64,000 bases of DNA from Flagellimonas eckloniae (GCF_001413955.1 NZ_LCTZ01000002.1:3148501-3212500), one strand, 5' to 3'. Shown: positions 26,045 through 34,585, counted from the stretch's first letter. Notes: generated by a model not told the origin, from the letters alone. Program-made: numbers and translations.

Positions 26045-26159
26045 TTGTTTATGTTAAAGTATCATTAAAAATAAGGCTAATTATGGCTTTTGATTGGAAT
26101 CAGTTTTGAAAACTATGGTAATTTTACAATTATTATGCACGCATAACAAATAACGGACT

Positions 26160-26636
26160 ATGTTTTTTAAGGAATTTGAGATACGATGGAGCGATTTGGA
26201 TGCAAATCGCCATTTAGCCAATTCGGCTTACATTAATTTTATGAGTCATACACGTATGGCCTATCTTGGACAATTGGGATTTAACCAAAAATCTATGGAG
26301 CAGTATAGTATTGGGCCGGTGGTCTTTTACGAACATATGTACTACTTTAAAGAAGTTTTCCCTGGAAAACCTGTAAAAGTTTCACTTGGTTTTAAGGGGA
26401 TGAGCGCGGATGGAATGTTCTTCGAATTTCAGCATGATTTTTACGATACTGATGGCAAAAATTTTGCCCGTTGTGAAATGATGGGTGCTTGGATGGATCT
26501 AAAGGAACGTAAATTAATGGCCCTACCTCAGCTATTTATGGATGCATTTAACAAAATGGAGAAGGCAACCGACTTTAAAATCTTGACCAAGGCAGATACT
26601 AGAAAGCATGTTCAAATCCCCAAGGATTTAACATGA
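26160..26636 (+). CDS. Hotdog-fold acyl-CoA thioesterase
   Basis: 158 residues, single hotdog domain. RWSDLDANRHLANSAYINF carries the Asp of the 4-hydroxybenzoyl-CoA/FadM/YbgC type active site (the 'D.xxGHxxN' position, here D.NRHLAN). It likely hydrolyses acyl-CoA thioesters; chain length unknown. Single gene between two minus-strand genes. Confidence 0.85.
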   Translation: MFFKEFEIRWSDLDANRHLANSAYINFMSHTRMAYLGQLGFNQKSMEQYSIGPVVFYEHMYYFKEVFPGKPVKVSLGFKGMSADGMFFEFQHDFYDTDGKNFARCEMMGAWMDLKERKLMALPQLFMDAFNKMEKATDFKILTKADTRKHVQIPKDLT

Positions 26637-26651
26637 GTAAATAAATTGCTG

Positions 26652-26981
26652 CTAGGGTTGTTTTGTCAAAGTATCCCCAAACAGCATTAATTTCCCATTT
26701 GCAATGGAATAATCATATTCTCCACTTGGAAAACCACTTGTGAAGTTGATTTTTTTATCTGTAAAGGTATAAGTGAAATTGTCATCATCTCCTTCAGAAT
26801 CTATCCTGTTTCCTGTCAAGTTTTCATTGAATTTCAATTCATAAGAAAAGTTGTCTGTTGAATCTTCAAACCTCCATGTTCCTATTAAGGTGTTTATAAG
26901 TACATCCTGATCTTTGGGTTCATCTTTTCCACAACTAAAAGCTACCAACACAATAAACAGAAGAAATTTTACTCTATCCAT
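26652..26981 (-). CDS. Small lipocalin-like lipoprotein
   Basis: 109 residues from the ATG at 26981. The signal ends VAFSC (Cys17 lipid anchor). The mature part is one small beta-rich unit with LIGTWRFEDSTDNFSYELKF, the form of lipocalin-like domains in Bacteroidota (GTW opening). An ATG further upstream (27005) would bury the signal peptide. Ligand and function unknown. Confidence 0.7.
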   Translation of the reverse strand: MDRVKFLLFIVLVAFSCGKDEPKDQDVLINTLIGTWRFEDSTDNFSYELKFNENLTGNRIDSEGDDDNFTYTFTDKKINFTSGFPSGEYDYSIANGKLMLFGDTLTKQP

Positions 26982-27136
26982 AATTAGATTATATTGATAG
27001 AGCAATTATAAAGTAACCCTAAAAATAACTGGCTTATGAATTGACAGTTCACATTTATAAATTGATGAATTGTCCAAATCAGTTAAAAAACATCAGCTTC
27101 ATCAGCCGGATAGATTTTGTAAGAATGGATATTTTG

Positions 27137-27388
27137 CTAGCCTCTGTTTTTCTTTGCATAACCAAACCAACTGGGTGTATTTGAAATGAGTTTGCCCGTT
27201 ATAACTTCATCCAACCATCTTTCATACCAATCCAAAAAGTTATTCTCATGGGCGAACAAGGGCTTTAACTCAGCAGACTTTTCAAAGTTGATTACTCTAA
27301 CTTTAAAAGATCCGGTTATAACTAATCCATGCAAAAAAGCACAGCCTTGTGCGCCCAAGGGCATGATTCCAGCAAAAATCCGTTTCAA
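27137..27388 (-). pseudogene. Truncated SMI1/KNR4-like remnant
   Basis: Residues QGCAFLHGLVITGSFK and NNFLDWYERWLDEV resemble the C-terminal half of SMI1/KNR4-family proteins, which are about 200 residues or longer. Here only about 83 residues remain, and the sole start codon is a TTG at 27388. The frame stays open upstream into the end of the transporter gene (stop at 27427-27429), where no SMI1-like sequence is seen, so the 5' part has been lost by a deletion that joined the gene to its neighbour. SMI1 proteins often act as immunity proteins of toxin systems or in general stress. Family assignment is moderate. Confidence 0.5.
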
Positions 27389-27426
27389 TTCACCAAGAAT
27401 GAAATAAGTAAGATAAAGTAGAAACC

Positions 27427-28320
27427 TTAAGTACTTGGCTTAGGTTTTTTGCTTGCAAGGTATACTCCAAATAAGACCAAAGCCGTAGCAATAATTTTGA
27501 CTAATGTCAATTGATCCTTGCCGGAAAATAATGCAAAGATGATTCCAAATAATGGCTGTACATATACAAAGGCCCCAACGGTTGACGCCTTTAATTCTGA
27601 AAGCGCGAACGCATTAAAAAGGTAGGTCATAAATGTGGTACCAATAATTACAAACGCGATTGTTGCATATACCCATACAGGCATAGTTGACCATTGTATT
27701 TCTAAAAATTCGGGCAGCGTAATGGGGAGATTAATAATAATTGCAATAGTAAACAACCATTTCATTAATGTAAACGGATGATATTTTTCAATCAATTTTT
27801 TAACCACAATAAGGTAAGCTCCATAGGAGGTAGCATTTACAAGAAATAGAAAGTTTCCCAGAGGAATATTTGGCGCATCTTGGCGTATTTCTGCTCCAAA
27901 AAGTATCAAGGCTACAGCTCCCACAAATCCTAATAAGATGCCAAGTCCTTTGTTCAAGGTTATTTTTTCACTCAAGAAAAAAGCGGATAATACAACTACA
28001 ATTATAGGGGTTATGGTTATTAAAACAGAACTATTGATAGGCGTGGAAAGTTGAAGTCCTTTAAAGAAGGCAAGCATATTTATGACCATTCCCAAAATGG
28101 CACAAACCAAGATACGCCCCCAATCTTTTTTCTCGATTTTTTCTTTAGGCCCAAAAAATGAAATTCCCCAAAATAAAATGGCTGCACCCACAACCCGCAA
28201 CAGAATAAATCCGAAGGGTTGGACATAGGTGGGCATAACCCCTTTGGCAACGGTATGGTTAATGCCATAAATAGTGGTGGCCCCCAAGGCAGCCAACAAT
28301 GCCAATGTTCGTTTGCTCAT
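27427..28320 (-). CDS. EamA/DMT-superfamily transporter
   Basis: 297 residues with ten membrane helices in two five-helix EamA repeats (about 5-140 and 150-290), typical of drug/metabolite exporters. Key stretches are TIYGINHTVAKGVM and FLLVNATSYGAYLIVVKKL. The C-terminus is basic. The start overlaps the stop of the ArsC-like gene by four bases (ATGA), so it is the last intact gene of the operon that begins with the ArsR regulator. Substrate unknown. Confidence 0.88.
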   Translation of the reverse strand: MSKRTLALLAALGATTIYGINHTVAKGVMPTYVQPFGFILLRVVGAAILFWGISFFGPKEKIEKKDWGRILVCAILGMVINMLAFFKGLQLSTPINSSVLITITPIIVVVLSAFFLSEKITLNKGLGILLGFVGAVALILFGAEIRQDAPNIPLGNFLFLVNATSYGAYLIVVKKLIEKYHPFTLMKWLFTIAIIINLPITLPEFLEIQWSTMPVWVYATIAFVIIGTTFMTYLFNAFALSELKASTVGAFVYVQPLFGIIFALFSGKDQLTLVKIIATALVLFGVYLASKKPKPST

Positions 28321-28670
28321 GAATGTAGTGCCTCTTTGGCCGCTTGGACTATTTTTTTTGAATTCCCCACAAATATTTGCTGGTCAACAATTGTAACGGG
28401 TCGTTTTAAGAATGTGTAGTGATCTAGAATTAGATTTTTATAATCATCCTCAGACAATTTTTGTTCATGCAATCCTCTTTGGCGGAACAACATAGCCCGT
28501 TTACTAAATAGGGATTCATAACTTCCTGACATTGCGGCCATTTCTTCAATTTGCTCTTTTGTAATGGCCTCTGTTTTTATTTCTTGTAACACTACTCCAT
28601 CGAGTGGTTGCAACTCTTTTAAAATTCGGATGCAAGTGGAGCAACTCCCTAAATGGTATATTTTTTTCAT
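28317..28670 (-). CDS. ArsC/Spx-like thioredoxin-fold protein
   Basis: 117 residues. Cys10 and Cys13 in GSCSTCIR sit where arsenate reductase and Spx proteins have their active Cys; the later 'FLKRPVTIVDQQIFVG' matches the ArsC C-terminal half (LxRPxxxxxx). It may reduce arsenate or another oxidised thiol, or act as a regulator like Spx. The presence of an ArsR gene and a transporter in the operon fits either metal(loid) or general stress. The classical Arg trio of ArsC is not fully visible, so arsenate reduction is unproven. Confidence 0.75.
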   Translation of the reverse strand: MKKIYHLGSCSTCIRILKELQPLDGVVLQEIKTEAITKEQIEEMAAMSGSYESLFSKRAMLFRQRGLHEQKLSEDDYKNLILDHYTFLKRPVTIVDQQIFVGNSKKIVQAAKEALHS

Positions 28671-28686
28671 CGATTGATTTTAAATG

Positions 28687-29289
28687 CTATTCGTAAATTC
28701 TTATGATTTTTCCATTATCCTTACCCAAGACACTTCGAGCATAACCAGCAATTACCTTGTTCATTGGAACTGGGTTATGTCCTGGAAAATAATCCTTGTA
28801 CTTTTCATAGGCATCTTCTACCATTCCTGATGAAACCACGTTGATTCTGATACCATTTTCCATTTCAAGGGCAACTGCTTGTGCAAAGCTATGAATTGCT
28901 CCGTTCACCATAGCAGCACTGGCTGTTTTTATTACGGGGTCATCTGCTAAAATTCCGGTAGTCAAGGTAATCGAGCCTTTTTTGTTCAGATAGTGTTGAC
29001 CAATCCTCACTAAATTTACCTGTCCCATGAGCTTGCTTTTAAACCCGATATAATAATCTTCTTCTGAAAGCTCACTAAAATAATCCCATTTGGCTTCTCC
29101 GGCAATACAGATAATAGCATCCAATTTTCCTGTTTTTTCAAACATTGTCCTTATTGAATTACTATCCGTGATATCTACTATAATAGAACCGGTGCTTTTG
29201 CTCGCCACAACGACCTTGTGGCCTTCTTTAAAATATGAGGTTACCTTTTTGCCGATGGTTCCGTTACCTCCAACTATAAGTATTTTCAT
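28687..29289 (-). CDS. Short-chain dehydrogenase/reductase family protein lacking Tyr-Lys
   Basis: 200 residues, single Rossmann domain with GGNGTIGKKV (about 7-16) for the dinucleotide. The usual catalytic YxxxK is absent: the stretch where it belongs reads TASAAMVNGAIHSF, with Ala/Met and Asn in place of Tyr and Lys. The sequence LTTGILADDP is typical of this atypical SDR group, which may be a sensor or a reductase with a different mechanism. It lies in the ArsR operon, 16 bases upstream of the ArsC-like gene. Confidence 0.8.
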   Translation of the reverse strand: MKILIVGGNGTIGKKVTSYFKEGHKVVVASKSTGSIIVDITDSNSIRTMFEKTGKLDAIICIAGEAKWDYFSELSEEDYYIGFKSKLMGQVNLVRIGQHYLNKKGSITLTTGILADDPVIKTASAAMVNGAIHSFAQAVALEMENGIRINVVSSGMVEDAYEKYKDYFPGHNPVPMNKVIAGYARSVLGKDNGKIIRIYE

Positions 29290-29304
29290 TATTTTCCAAG
29301 AGAT

Positions 29305-29997
29305 TTAGTTTAAAGCAAAATCAACTGCCTTTTGTGCATGTATTTTTGTGGTATCGAAGGTTGGAAGACTCACTTCCTTTTCCGGAATCAGTATAGGCAA
29401 TTCCGTGCAACCTAAAATTGCGCCTTCTGCCCCCTGAGCTTCCATTTTTTTAATGATATCCAGGCAAATTTCCTTGGATTCCTCAGTGAAAATACCTTTC
29501 ACAAGCTGATTATAAATGATTGACTGAAGTGTATCCCTGTCCTCTTCATTTGGAATTAAAACCTGCAAACCATATTGTTCTTCCAAGATTTTTGTGTAAA
29601 AGTCTTTTTCCATAGTGAACTTCGTGCCCAACAGTGCCACTTTCTTTAAACCTTTACTTTTAATAGCTTCGCCCGTAGCGTTTGCGATATGTAAAAATGG
29701 GATATCAACGGCATTGGTAATGGCATCACTGACCAGATGAATTGTATTGGTGCAAAGAATAATAAAATCAGACCCGGCACTTTTCAAATTTTTGGCCTGT
29801 TCCTCCATAAGTTTCCCTATCTCATCCCATTCTCCCGAGAATGAGAAACGTTCAATTTCGGCAAAATCAACCGAGGAAAGAACACTCTTTGCCGAATGGG
29901 AACCGCCCAACCGCTCTTTGACAATTTCATTTATATATTGATAATATATTTTTGAGGATTCCCAACTCATTCCCCCTATTAAACCTATTGTTTTCAT
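29305..29997 (-). CDS. Aspartate/glutamate racemase family protein
   Basis: 230 residues. The two catalytic Cys residues are present: Cys82 in LCTNTIH and Cys197 in GCTELPI. The N-terminal IGLIGGMSWESS is the family opening. Members racemise aspartate or related amino acids, or act on other acids; the substrate is open. Gene gaps of 15 (to the SDR) and seven bases (to the small Cys-rich ORF) support an operon. Confidence 0.87.
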   Translation of the reverse strand: MKTIGLIGGMSWESSKIYYQYINEIVKERLGGSHSAKSVLSSVDFAEIERFSFSGEWDEIGKLMEEQAKNLKSAGSDFIILCTNTIHLVSDAITNAVDIPFLHIANATGEAIKSKGLKKVALLGTKFTMEKDFYTKILEEQYGLQVLIPNEEDRDTLQSIIYNQLVKGIFTEESKEICLDIIKKMEAQGAEGAILGCTELPILIPEKEVSLPTFDTTKIHAQKAVDFALN

Positions 29998-30003
29998 AGT
30001 TTT

Positions 30004-30144
30004 TTATTTAAATTTTGACATGTCTTCTGCGCCTATGATCCGAATGGACGCAAGAATTTTTTTAATGTTCTTTGCAAAAGTACTTTGTGTATTTTGCGTT
30101 AGCTCAGCATGATTGATACAACCACAATCCAAACAATGTTCCAT
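30004..30144 (-). CDS. 46-residue CxxCxC small protein
   Basis: An ATG at 30144 opens 46 residues starting MEHCLDCGCINHAEL and ending DMSKFK. The N-terminal His3, Cys4, Cys7, Cys9 and His12 could bind a metal ion. The rest is a basic helix-like stretch. The gene sits in the right place and direction between the ArsR regulator and the racemase, with gaps of 51 and 6 bases, which supports it as real. No family is recognised. Confidence 0.45.
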   Translation of the reverse strand: MEHCLDCGCINHAELTQNTQSTFAKNIKKILASIRIIGAEDMSKFK

Positions 30145-30195
30145 AGTTATTCAAATTTATATTTCGCTAATTATCGATTTGTTTGTCTAAAAAAT

Positions 30196-30498
30196 TTATA
30201 AATCGGTTTTTAATGACTCCACATATGCTTCAATTACTTCTTCGTTTCTTTTATAATATGTCCATTTTCCATGTCTCGTTGGAATGACCAAATTTGCATT
30301 TTGCATAGAATTTAGATATGTGGAAATGGTAGATTGCGACAGCCCAGTTTTGTCCTGAATGTATCCTACACAAACACCATCATTAAAATGGTCAATGTCT
30401 TTGTGTGGCGGAAAATTTAGCTCAGGATTTTTTAGCCATTTTAGAATATTAACCCTAGTTTTATTTGACAATACTTTGCTTATTTCAACAATATCCAT
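30196..30498 (-). CDS. ArsR-family winged-helix regulator
   Basis: 100 residues. A winged-helix fold (VLSNKTRVNILKWLKN, then TGLSQSTISTYLNSMQNANLV as recognition helix region and 'RHGKWTYYKRNEEV' wing) identifies the ArsR family. No ELCVCDL-type Cys pair is seen, but there is one Cys (GVCVGY). It is the first gene of the operon to 27427 and likely represses it in response to a ligand. The bases 30499-30586 upstream hold AT-rich sequence. Confidence 0.83.
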   Translation of the reverse strand: MDIVEISKVLSNKTRVNILKWLKNPELNFPPHKDIDHFNDGVCVGYIQDKTGLSQSTISTYLNSMQNANLVIPTRHGKWTYYKRNEEVIEAYVESLKTDL

Positions 30499-30586
30499 AG
30501 TACAAATATAATTTAAATATTTACATATCTAAAAAAATAGATATGTTTTTTATTTTCTATTTAAAAGTATGTGTATTGTAGAAGAA

Positions 30587-31330
30587 CTAAAGCCTTACTT
30601 TTCTTTTCAAATATTTATTTGCTTCGGCATATGGTAGGGTCAATATAATTGGCCCATCCGCATAAGACGCAATCTCATATTGATTGTATATTAACTGAAT
30701 ACCATCTGGTGTATATCCAATATTTTCTGCTAAATGAAAAACGTCGCCGTCAAACATAAAGCCCGTGGTGTTGATATTTTCATCCTGCGGAATTGCTTCC
30801 TGAATCCTAAACTTGGTTTCCGCAAACTTCTCAAAACCTTCTGTATTTGTAAAAAGCTCCCAATTTTCAACCTCCATTTCTTTCAACTTATCAAAATTCA
30901 AAAATGTGGTTGATCCATAACCATGTGCACCCCCGGTAAATGTATATGTATTGAATACCAGGCTTATGGTATTTTTATCCTCGTAGATAACTTCGCTATT
31001 TACTTTTGCCTCCCAACCAATTGTTTCATCAGGAAATCTATTTATAAGCTCTCTATAACTATTGGTAAACGAGTACACAGCATCCTCCATAGAAACGATT
31101 TCCTTTTCTTCATCAAAAGACAACAAGGCAATAATCTCTTCTTCCAAAGTCGTGTTTATGGTTTTTGCAAGTCTGGTTTTGTCCAGAGCTTTTGGAATGG
31201 ATATTTCAATTTGAGGGCAATTGCCGCAGGCACCTTCGTCTATTTCGTAAGGCTCAAAAGTAAGTTTATCCTCATTTTCACAACCAATGGTGAGCAATAA
31301 AAACAAAATTACCTTAAAAGGAGTTTTCAT
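30587..31330 (-). CDS. DUF3298/DUF4163-type lipoprotein
   Basis: 247 residues. The signal ends LTIGC (Cys17 as lipid anchor). 'FNTYTFTGGAHGYGSTTFLNF' is the core of the DUF3298 domain (PdaC/RsiV-like), with a preceding DUF4163-like half (about 25-130). Such domains occur in anti-sigma factors and peptidoglycan-related proteins; here the protein is just a lipoprotein. A cluster of Cys (GACGNCPQI) near residue 35-43 is unusual. Confidence 0.8.
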   Translation of the reverse strand: MKTPFKVILFLLLTIGCENEDKLTFEPYEIDEGACGNCPQIEISIPKALDKTRLAKTINTTLEEEIIALLSFDEEKEIVSMEDAVYSFTNSYRELINRFPDETIGWEAKVNSEVIYEDKNTISLVFNTYTFTGGAHGYGSTTFLNFDKLKEMEVENWELFTNTEGFEKFAETKFRIQEAIPQDENINTTGFMFDGDVFHLAENIGYTPDGIQLIYNQYEIASYADGPIILTLPYAEANKYLKRKVRL

Positions 31331-31367
31331 AAGATGGGGCTTTTGGATTTACCAAAAATAAGACTTC

Positions 31368-31399
31368 GTTGATTACTCCAAAAGATAACAATACATTTG
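31368..31399 (+). promoter_or_regulatory. Promoter of the PLP enzyme gene
   Basis: TACATTTG at 31392-31399 matches TAnnTTTG fully; GTTG at 31368-31371 lies 20 bases upstream and fits TTTG in three positions. The ATG follows at 31418. Confidence 0.55.
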
Positions 31400-31417
31400 T
31401 ATGTAGATTAAGACAAA

Positions 31418-32572
31418 ATGAGCAAGAAAGATTTAAGATTCAATAGTAAAACCATTCACGGTGGCCAGCAGCCAGATAAGGCATATGGTGCAGTGATGCC
31501 ACCAATTTATCAAACTTCTACCTATGCCCAAACCACACCGGGAGGACATCAAGGATTTGAATATTCCAGAAGTGCCAATCCTACGCGAACCGCTTTGGAA
31601 AACGCCTTGGCGAGTATTGAAAATGGAACGTATGGATTAGCATTTGCAAGTGGACTTTCTGCCATGGATGCAGTAATAAAACTTCTAAATCCTGGGGATG
31701 AGGTAATTTCTACCAACGATTTATATGGTGGGAGCTATAGAATCTTCAAACAGATTTTTGAGAAGTATGGGATTAAATTCCATTTTGTTGGAATGCAAAG
31801 TATAGAAAGTATACGTGAGCATGTAAATACGAAAACAAAACTGATTTGGGTTGAAACACCTACCAACCCAATGATGAATGTAATAGACATAAAAGCAGTT
31901 TCCGAACTTGCCAAAAAGAACAATCTATTATTGGCGGTGGATAATACATTTGCCACTCCATACTTGCAACGTCCATTGGATTTGGGAGCGGACATTGTTA
32001 TGCATTCTGCAACTAAATATTTAGGTGGACATAGTGATGTTGTTGTTGGGGCTTTAGCAGTTAAGGACAAGGAGCTAGCTGATAAATTGTATTTCATTCA
32101 GAATGCAAGTGGTGCCGTTTGTGGGCCGATGGATAGTTTTTTAACGCTACGTGGAATTAAAACGTTGCACGTACGTATGCAACGGCATTGTGAAAATGGG
32201 AGAGCAATAGCTGAATATCTTGTAAAACACCCAAAAATTGAAAAAGTATACTGGCCTGGGTTTGAAACCCATCCCAACCATGATGTTGCCAAAAGCCAGA
32301 TGGACGACTTTGGAGGTATGATTTCATTTGTTCCCGAGGGGAGCAGTTATGAAGAGGCAATTAAAATTGTAGAAAAATTAGAAGTGTTCACCCTTGCTGA
32401 GTCTCTTGGTGGTGTAGAAAGTTTGGCAGGGCATCCTGCAAGTATGACCCATGCCAGCATTCCCAAAGAAGAACGGGAAAAAAGTGGTGTTGTGGACTCA
32501 CTAATAAGACTTAGTGTGGGAATAGAGGATGTAGATGATTTAATAGCGGACTTGGATCAGGCGATAGGATGA
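31418..32572 (+). CDS. Cystathionine gamma-synthase/lyase family PLP enzyme
   Basis: 384 residues. Cys/Met-metabolism PLP family: Lys200 in SATKYLGGHSD binds PLP; YSRSANPTRTALE, FASGLSAMDAV and VDNTFATPYLQRP are hallmark blocks. Members include cystathionine gamma-synthase, gamma-lyase and beta-lyase; sequence alone does not separate them securely. The SLGGVESLAGHPASMTHAS segment is shared by gamma-type enzymes. Cytosolic. A 41-codon ORF overlaps its stop with ATGA. Confidence 0.9.
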   Translation: MSKKDLRFNSKTIHGGQQPDKAYGAVMPPIYQTSTYAQTTPGGHQGFEYSRSANPTRTALENALASIENGTYGLAFASGLSAMDAVIKLLNPGDEVISTNDLYGGSYRIFKQIFEKYGIKFHFVGMQSIESIREHVNTKTKLIWVETPTNPMMNVIDIKAVSELAKKNNLLLAVDNTFATPYLQRPLDLGADIVMHSATKYLGGHSDVVVGALAVKDKELADKLYFIQNASGAVCGPMDSFLTLRGIKTLHVRMQRHCENGRAIAEYLVKHPKIEKVYWPGFETHPNHDVAKSQMDDFGGMISFVPEGSSYEEAIKIVEKLEVFTLAESLGGVESLAGHPASMTHASIPKEEREKSGVVDSLIRLSVGIEDVDDLIADLDQAIG

Positions 32573-32694
32573 AGAATAATTGCCAAATTCAAGAAAAAGT
32601 TACGTTTCGAAGTCTAGAAATGGGAAAAACAAAAGATTTTTCAATAGATATGTTAAAAGCCTATCTCAATTATCAGTTTTTGAATAATTTATAA
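32569..32694 (+). CDS. Possible 41-residue coupled small protein
   Basis: The ATG at 32569 overlaps the TGA of the PLP enzyme (ATGA), and the frame runs 41 codons: MKNNCQIQEKVTFRSLE, then DFSIDMLKAYLNYQFLNN. Stop-start overlap is common between truly co-translated genes. The product is short, basic and without clear motif. It may also be chance or a remnant of a lost gene. No similar protein is recognised. Confidence 0.3.
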   Translation: MKNNCQIQEKVTFRSLEMGKTKDFSIDMLKAYLNYQFLNNL

Positions 32695-32724
32695 AAAATA
32701 GACTGCAAAATTATTGAAATAATA

Positions 32725-32732
32725 TATTTTTG
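32725..32732 (+). promoter_or_regulatory. -7 element of gdhA
   Basis: TATTTTTG fits TAnnTTTG, 72 bases before the gdhA ATG. No convincing -33 element. Confidence 0.4.
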
Positions 32733-32803
32733 CCCTCAAATTCATAATTCGTTAAAACTAATTCTAAACTAAGTCCTTTGGACCAAAACTAGTAATCCGT
32801 TCT

Positions 32804-34147
32804 ATGGAAGCAAAAATTAAAGCATTTATGGATGAGGTAGTAGCCAGAAATGGTCACGAACCAGAATTCATCCAAGCGGTACAAGAGGTAGCAGAAACCG
32901 TAATACCTTACATTGTAAAAAACGACATCTATCATGGGAAAAACATCCTTTTAAGGATGGTAGAGCCAGAACGGTTGATTTCGTTCCGAGTGGCTTGGGT
33001 TGATGATGATGGGGAAATACATGTAAACCGGGGATACCGAATTCAAATGAATTCTGCTATTGGACCTTATAAAGGGGGCCTTCGGTTTCATCCAACGGTA
33101 AATGCCAGTGTGCTAAAGTTCTTAGCTTTTGAGCAGGTTTTCAAGAATAGCTTGACAACCTTGCCCATGGGCGGAGGTAAAGGAGGTTCGGATTTTGATC
33201 CCAAGGGGAAATCCGATGATGAGGTAATGCGTTTTTGCCATGCCTTTATGTTGGAATTAAATAGACATATTGGTCCAAACACTGACGTTCCGGCCGGCGA
33301 TATTGGAGTAGGCGCACGCGAAATAGGCTTCCTTTTCGGAATGTACAAAAAAATCAGAAATGAGTTCACAGGCGTATTGACCGGTAAAGGCCGTTCTTGG
33401 GGAGGTTCTTTGATTCGCCCTGAAGCTACCGGCTATGGGACGGTTTATTTTGCGGATAGCATGCTGAGGATGAAAGGGGAATCCTTTAAAGGAAAAAAAG
33501 TTGTGATTTCGGGTTCAGGGAATGTGGCCCAATATGCTGCTGAAAAAGTAATGCACCTTGGTGGTAAAGTATTTACACTTTCAGATTCTGGTGGATACGT
33601 GTTTGATAAAGATGGAATTGACGAGGAAAAATTAGCCTTTGTGATGGATTTGAAAAATAACCGAAGAGGAAGGATTTCAGAATATGCTGATAAATACTCT
33701 TCCGCGGAATATCATAAAGGAAAAACACCTTGGGAAGTCCCGTGCGATGTGGCTTTACCCTGCGCTACCCAAAATGAGTTAAATGGTGATGATGCGGCCA
33801 CGCTGATAAAGAATGGTTGTGTTGCGGTTGCAGAAGGCGCAAATATGCCTTCTACCCCTGAAGCCATTCATGCTTTTCATGAAGCTCAAATTTTGTTTGC
33901 CCCCGGAAAAGCATCTAACGCAGGAGGAGTTGCCACCTCTGGATTGGAGATGTCGCAAAACTCGTTGCGTATTAGCTGGACTCGTGAAGAAGTGGACGAG
34001 AGATTGAAAGGAATTATGGAAGATATTCATGACTCCTGTATTGAATATGGGAAAGAAGCGAATGGATATTGCAACTATGTAAAAGGTGCAAATATTGCCG
34101 GTTTTGTAAAAGTAGCTGATGCCATGCTTGCGCAAGGGGTGATATAA
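32804..34147 (+). CDS. gdhA: NADP-type glutamate dehydrogenase
   Basis: 447 residues, cytosolic, hexameric family I. It joins 2-oxoglutarate and ammonium to glutamate. Lys90 (IGPYKGGLRF) and the catalytic Lys126 in PMGGGKGGSDFDPKG are in place; the NADP fold carries SGSGNVAQYA. Length and the 'KGKSDDEVMRFC' helix match the bacterial NADP enzyme. It has a 231-base upstream region. Confidence 0.92.
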   Translation: MEAKIKAFMDEVVARNGHEPEFIQAVQEVAETVIPYIVKNDIYHGKNILLRMVEPERLISFRVAWVDDDGEIHVNRGYRIQMNSAIGPYKGGLRFHPTVNASVLKFLAFEQVFKNSLTTLPMGGGKGGSDFDPKGKSDDEVMRFCHAFMLELNRHIGPNTDVPAGDIGVGAREIGFLFGMYKKIRNEFTGVLTGKGRSWGGSLIRPEATGYGTVYFADSMLRMKGESFKGKKVVISGSGNVAQYAAEKVMHLGGKVFTLSDSGGYVFDKDGIDEEKLAFVMDLKNNRRGRISEYADKYSSAEYHKGKTPWEVPCDVALPCATQNELNGDDAATLIKNGCVAVAEGANMPSTPEAIHAFHEAQILFAPGKASNAGGVATSGLEMSQNSLRISWTREEVDERLKGIMEDIHDSCIEYGKEANGYCNYVKGANIAGFVKVADAMLAQGVI

Positions 34148-34242
34148 ATTTTATTTGAATCAATCAATTACAATGAGGTGGAAGTTATTTTCACCTCATT
34201 TTTGTTTTAAAAATTAATATCTTTAATCCATATGTTGTTGCA

Positions 34243-34557
34243 ATGAGATATGTTTTTATAGTATTGACCTTTTGTTTTGCCCTTCCATTGATGGGGCAAA
34301 AGAGCTCTCAACTTCCATTCAACCAAAAATCATATCCACAATTTTATTCGGGTGACGCCTTGGTTACGGAATCAAAAAACCAAGGTCATATAAAACCTAT
34401 CTTGGAAGGAAATAATAATCAAGGCAAATCTACTACGAAAACGAAGATGTGGAATATGCCTATTCTAAAACCAGAATCAAACAGCTCCACTCCAGTTTTT
34501 CCAGTTGATTCTTCCCAAACCTACTTTTTGCAGGTTTATCCTTATGCAAAAGGGTAG
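34243..34557 (+). CDS. Small secreted protein of unknown function
   Basis: 104 residues with a signal peptide (about 1-19, MRYVFIVLTFCFALPLMGQ) and a mature part rich in Asn, Gln, Lys and Ser ('SSQLPFNQKSYPQF', 'GNNNQGKSTTKTK'). No domain is seen; low-complexity and extended. It precedes recO in the same direction with 28 bases between. Confidence 0.6.
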   Translation: MRYVFIVLTFCFALPLMGQKSSQLPFNQKSYPQFYSGDALVTESKNQGHIKPILEGNNNQGKSTTKTKMWNMPILKPESNSSTPVFPVDSSQTYFLQVYPYAKG

Positions 34558-34585
34558 AGAACCTTTGCTGTAGAACGCCGTACCT

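Noticed and set aside
27137..27388. A functional short SMI1 protein
   Set aside because: No normal start codon and half of the family length is missing; kept as a remnant instead.
28317..30498. Classical arsenic-resistance operon
   Set aside because: No arsenite pump, no ArsR Cys pair and an ArsC-like protein without clear Arg residues; metal(loid) resistance stays unproven.
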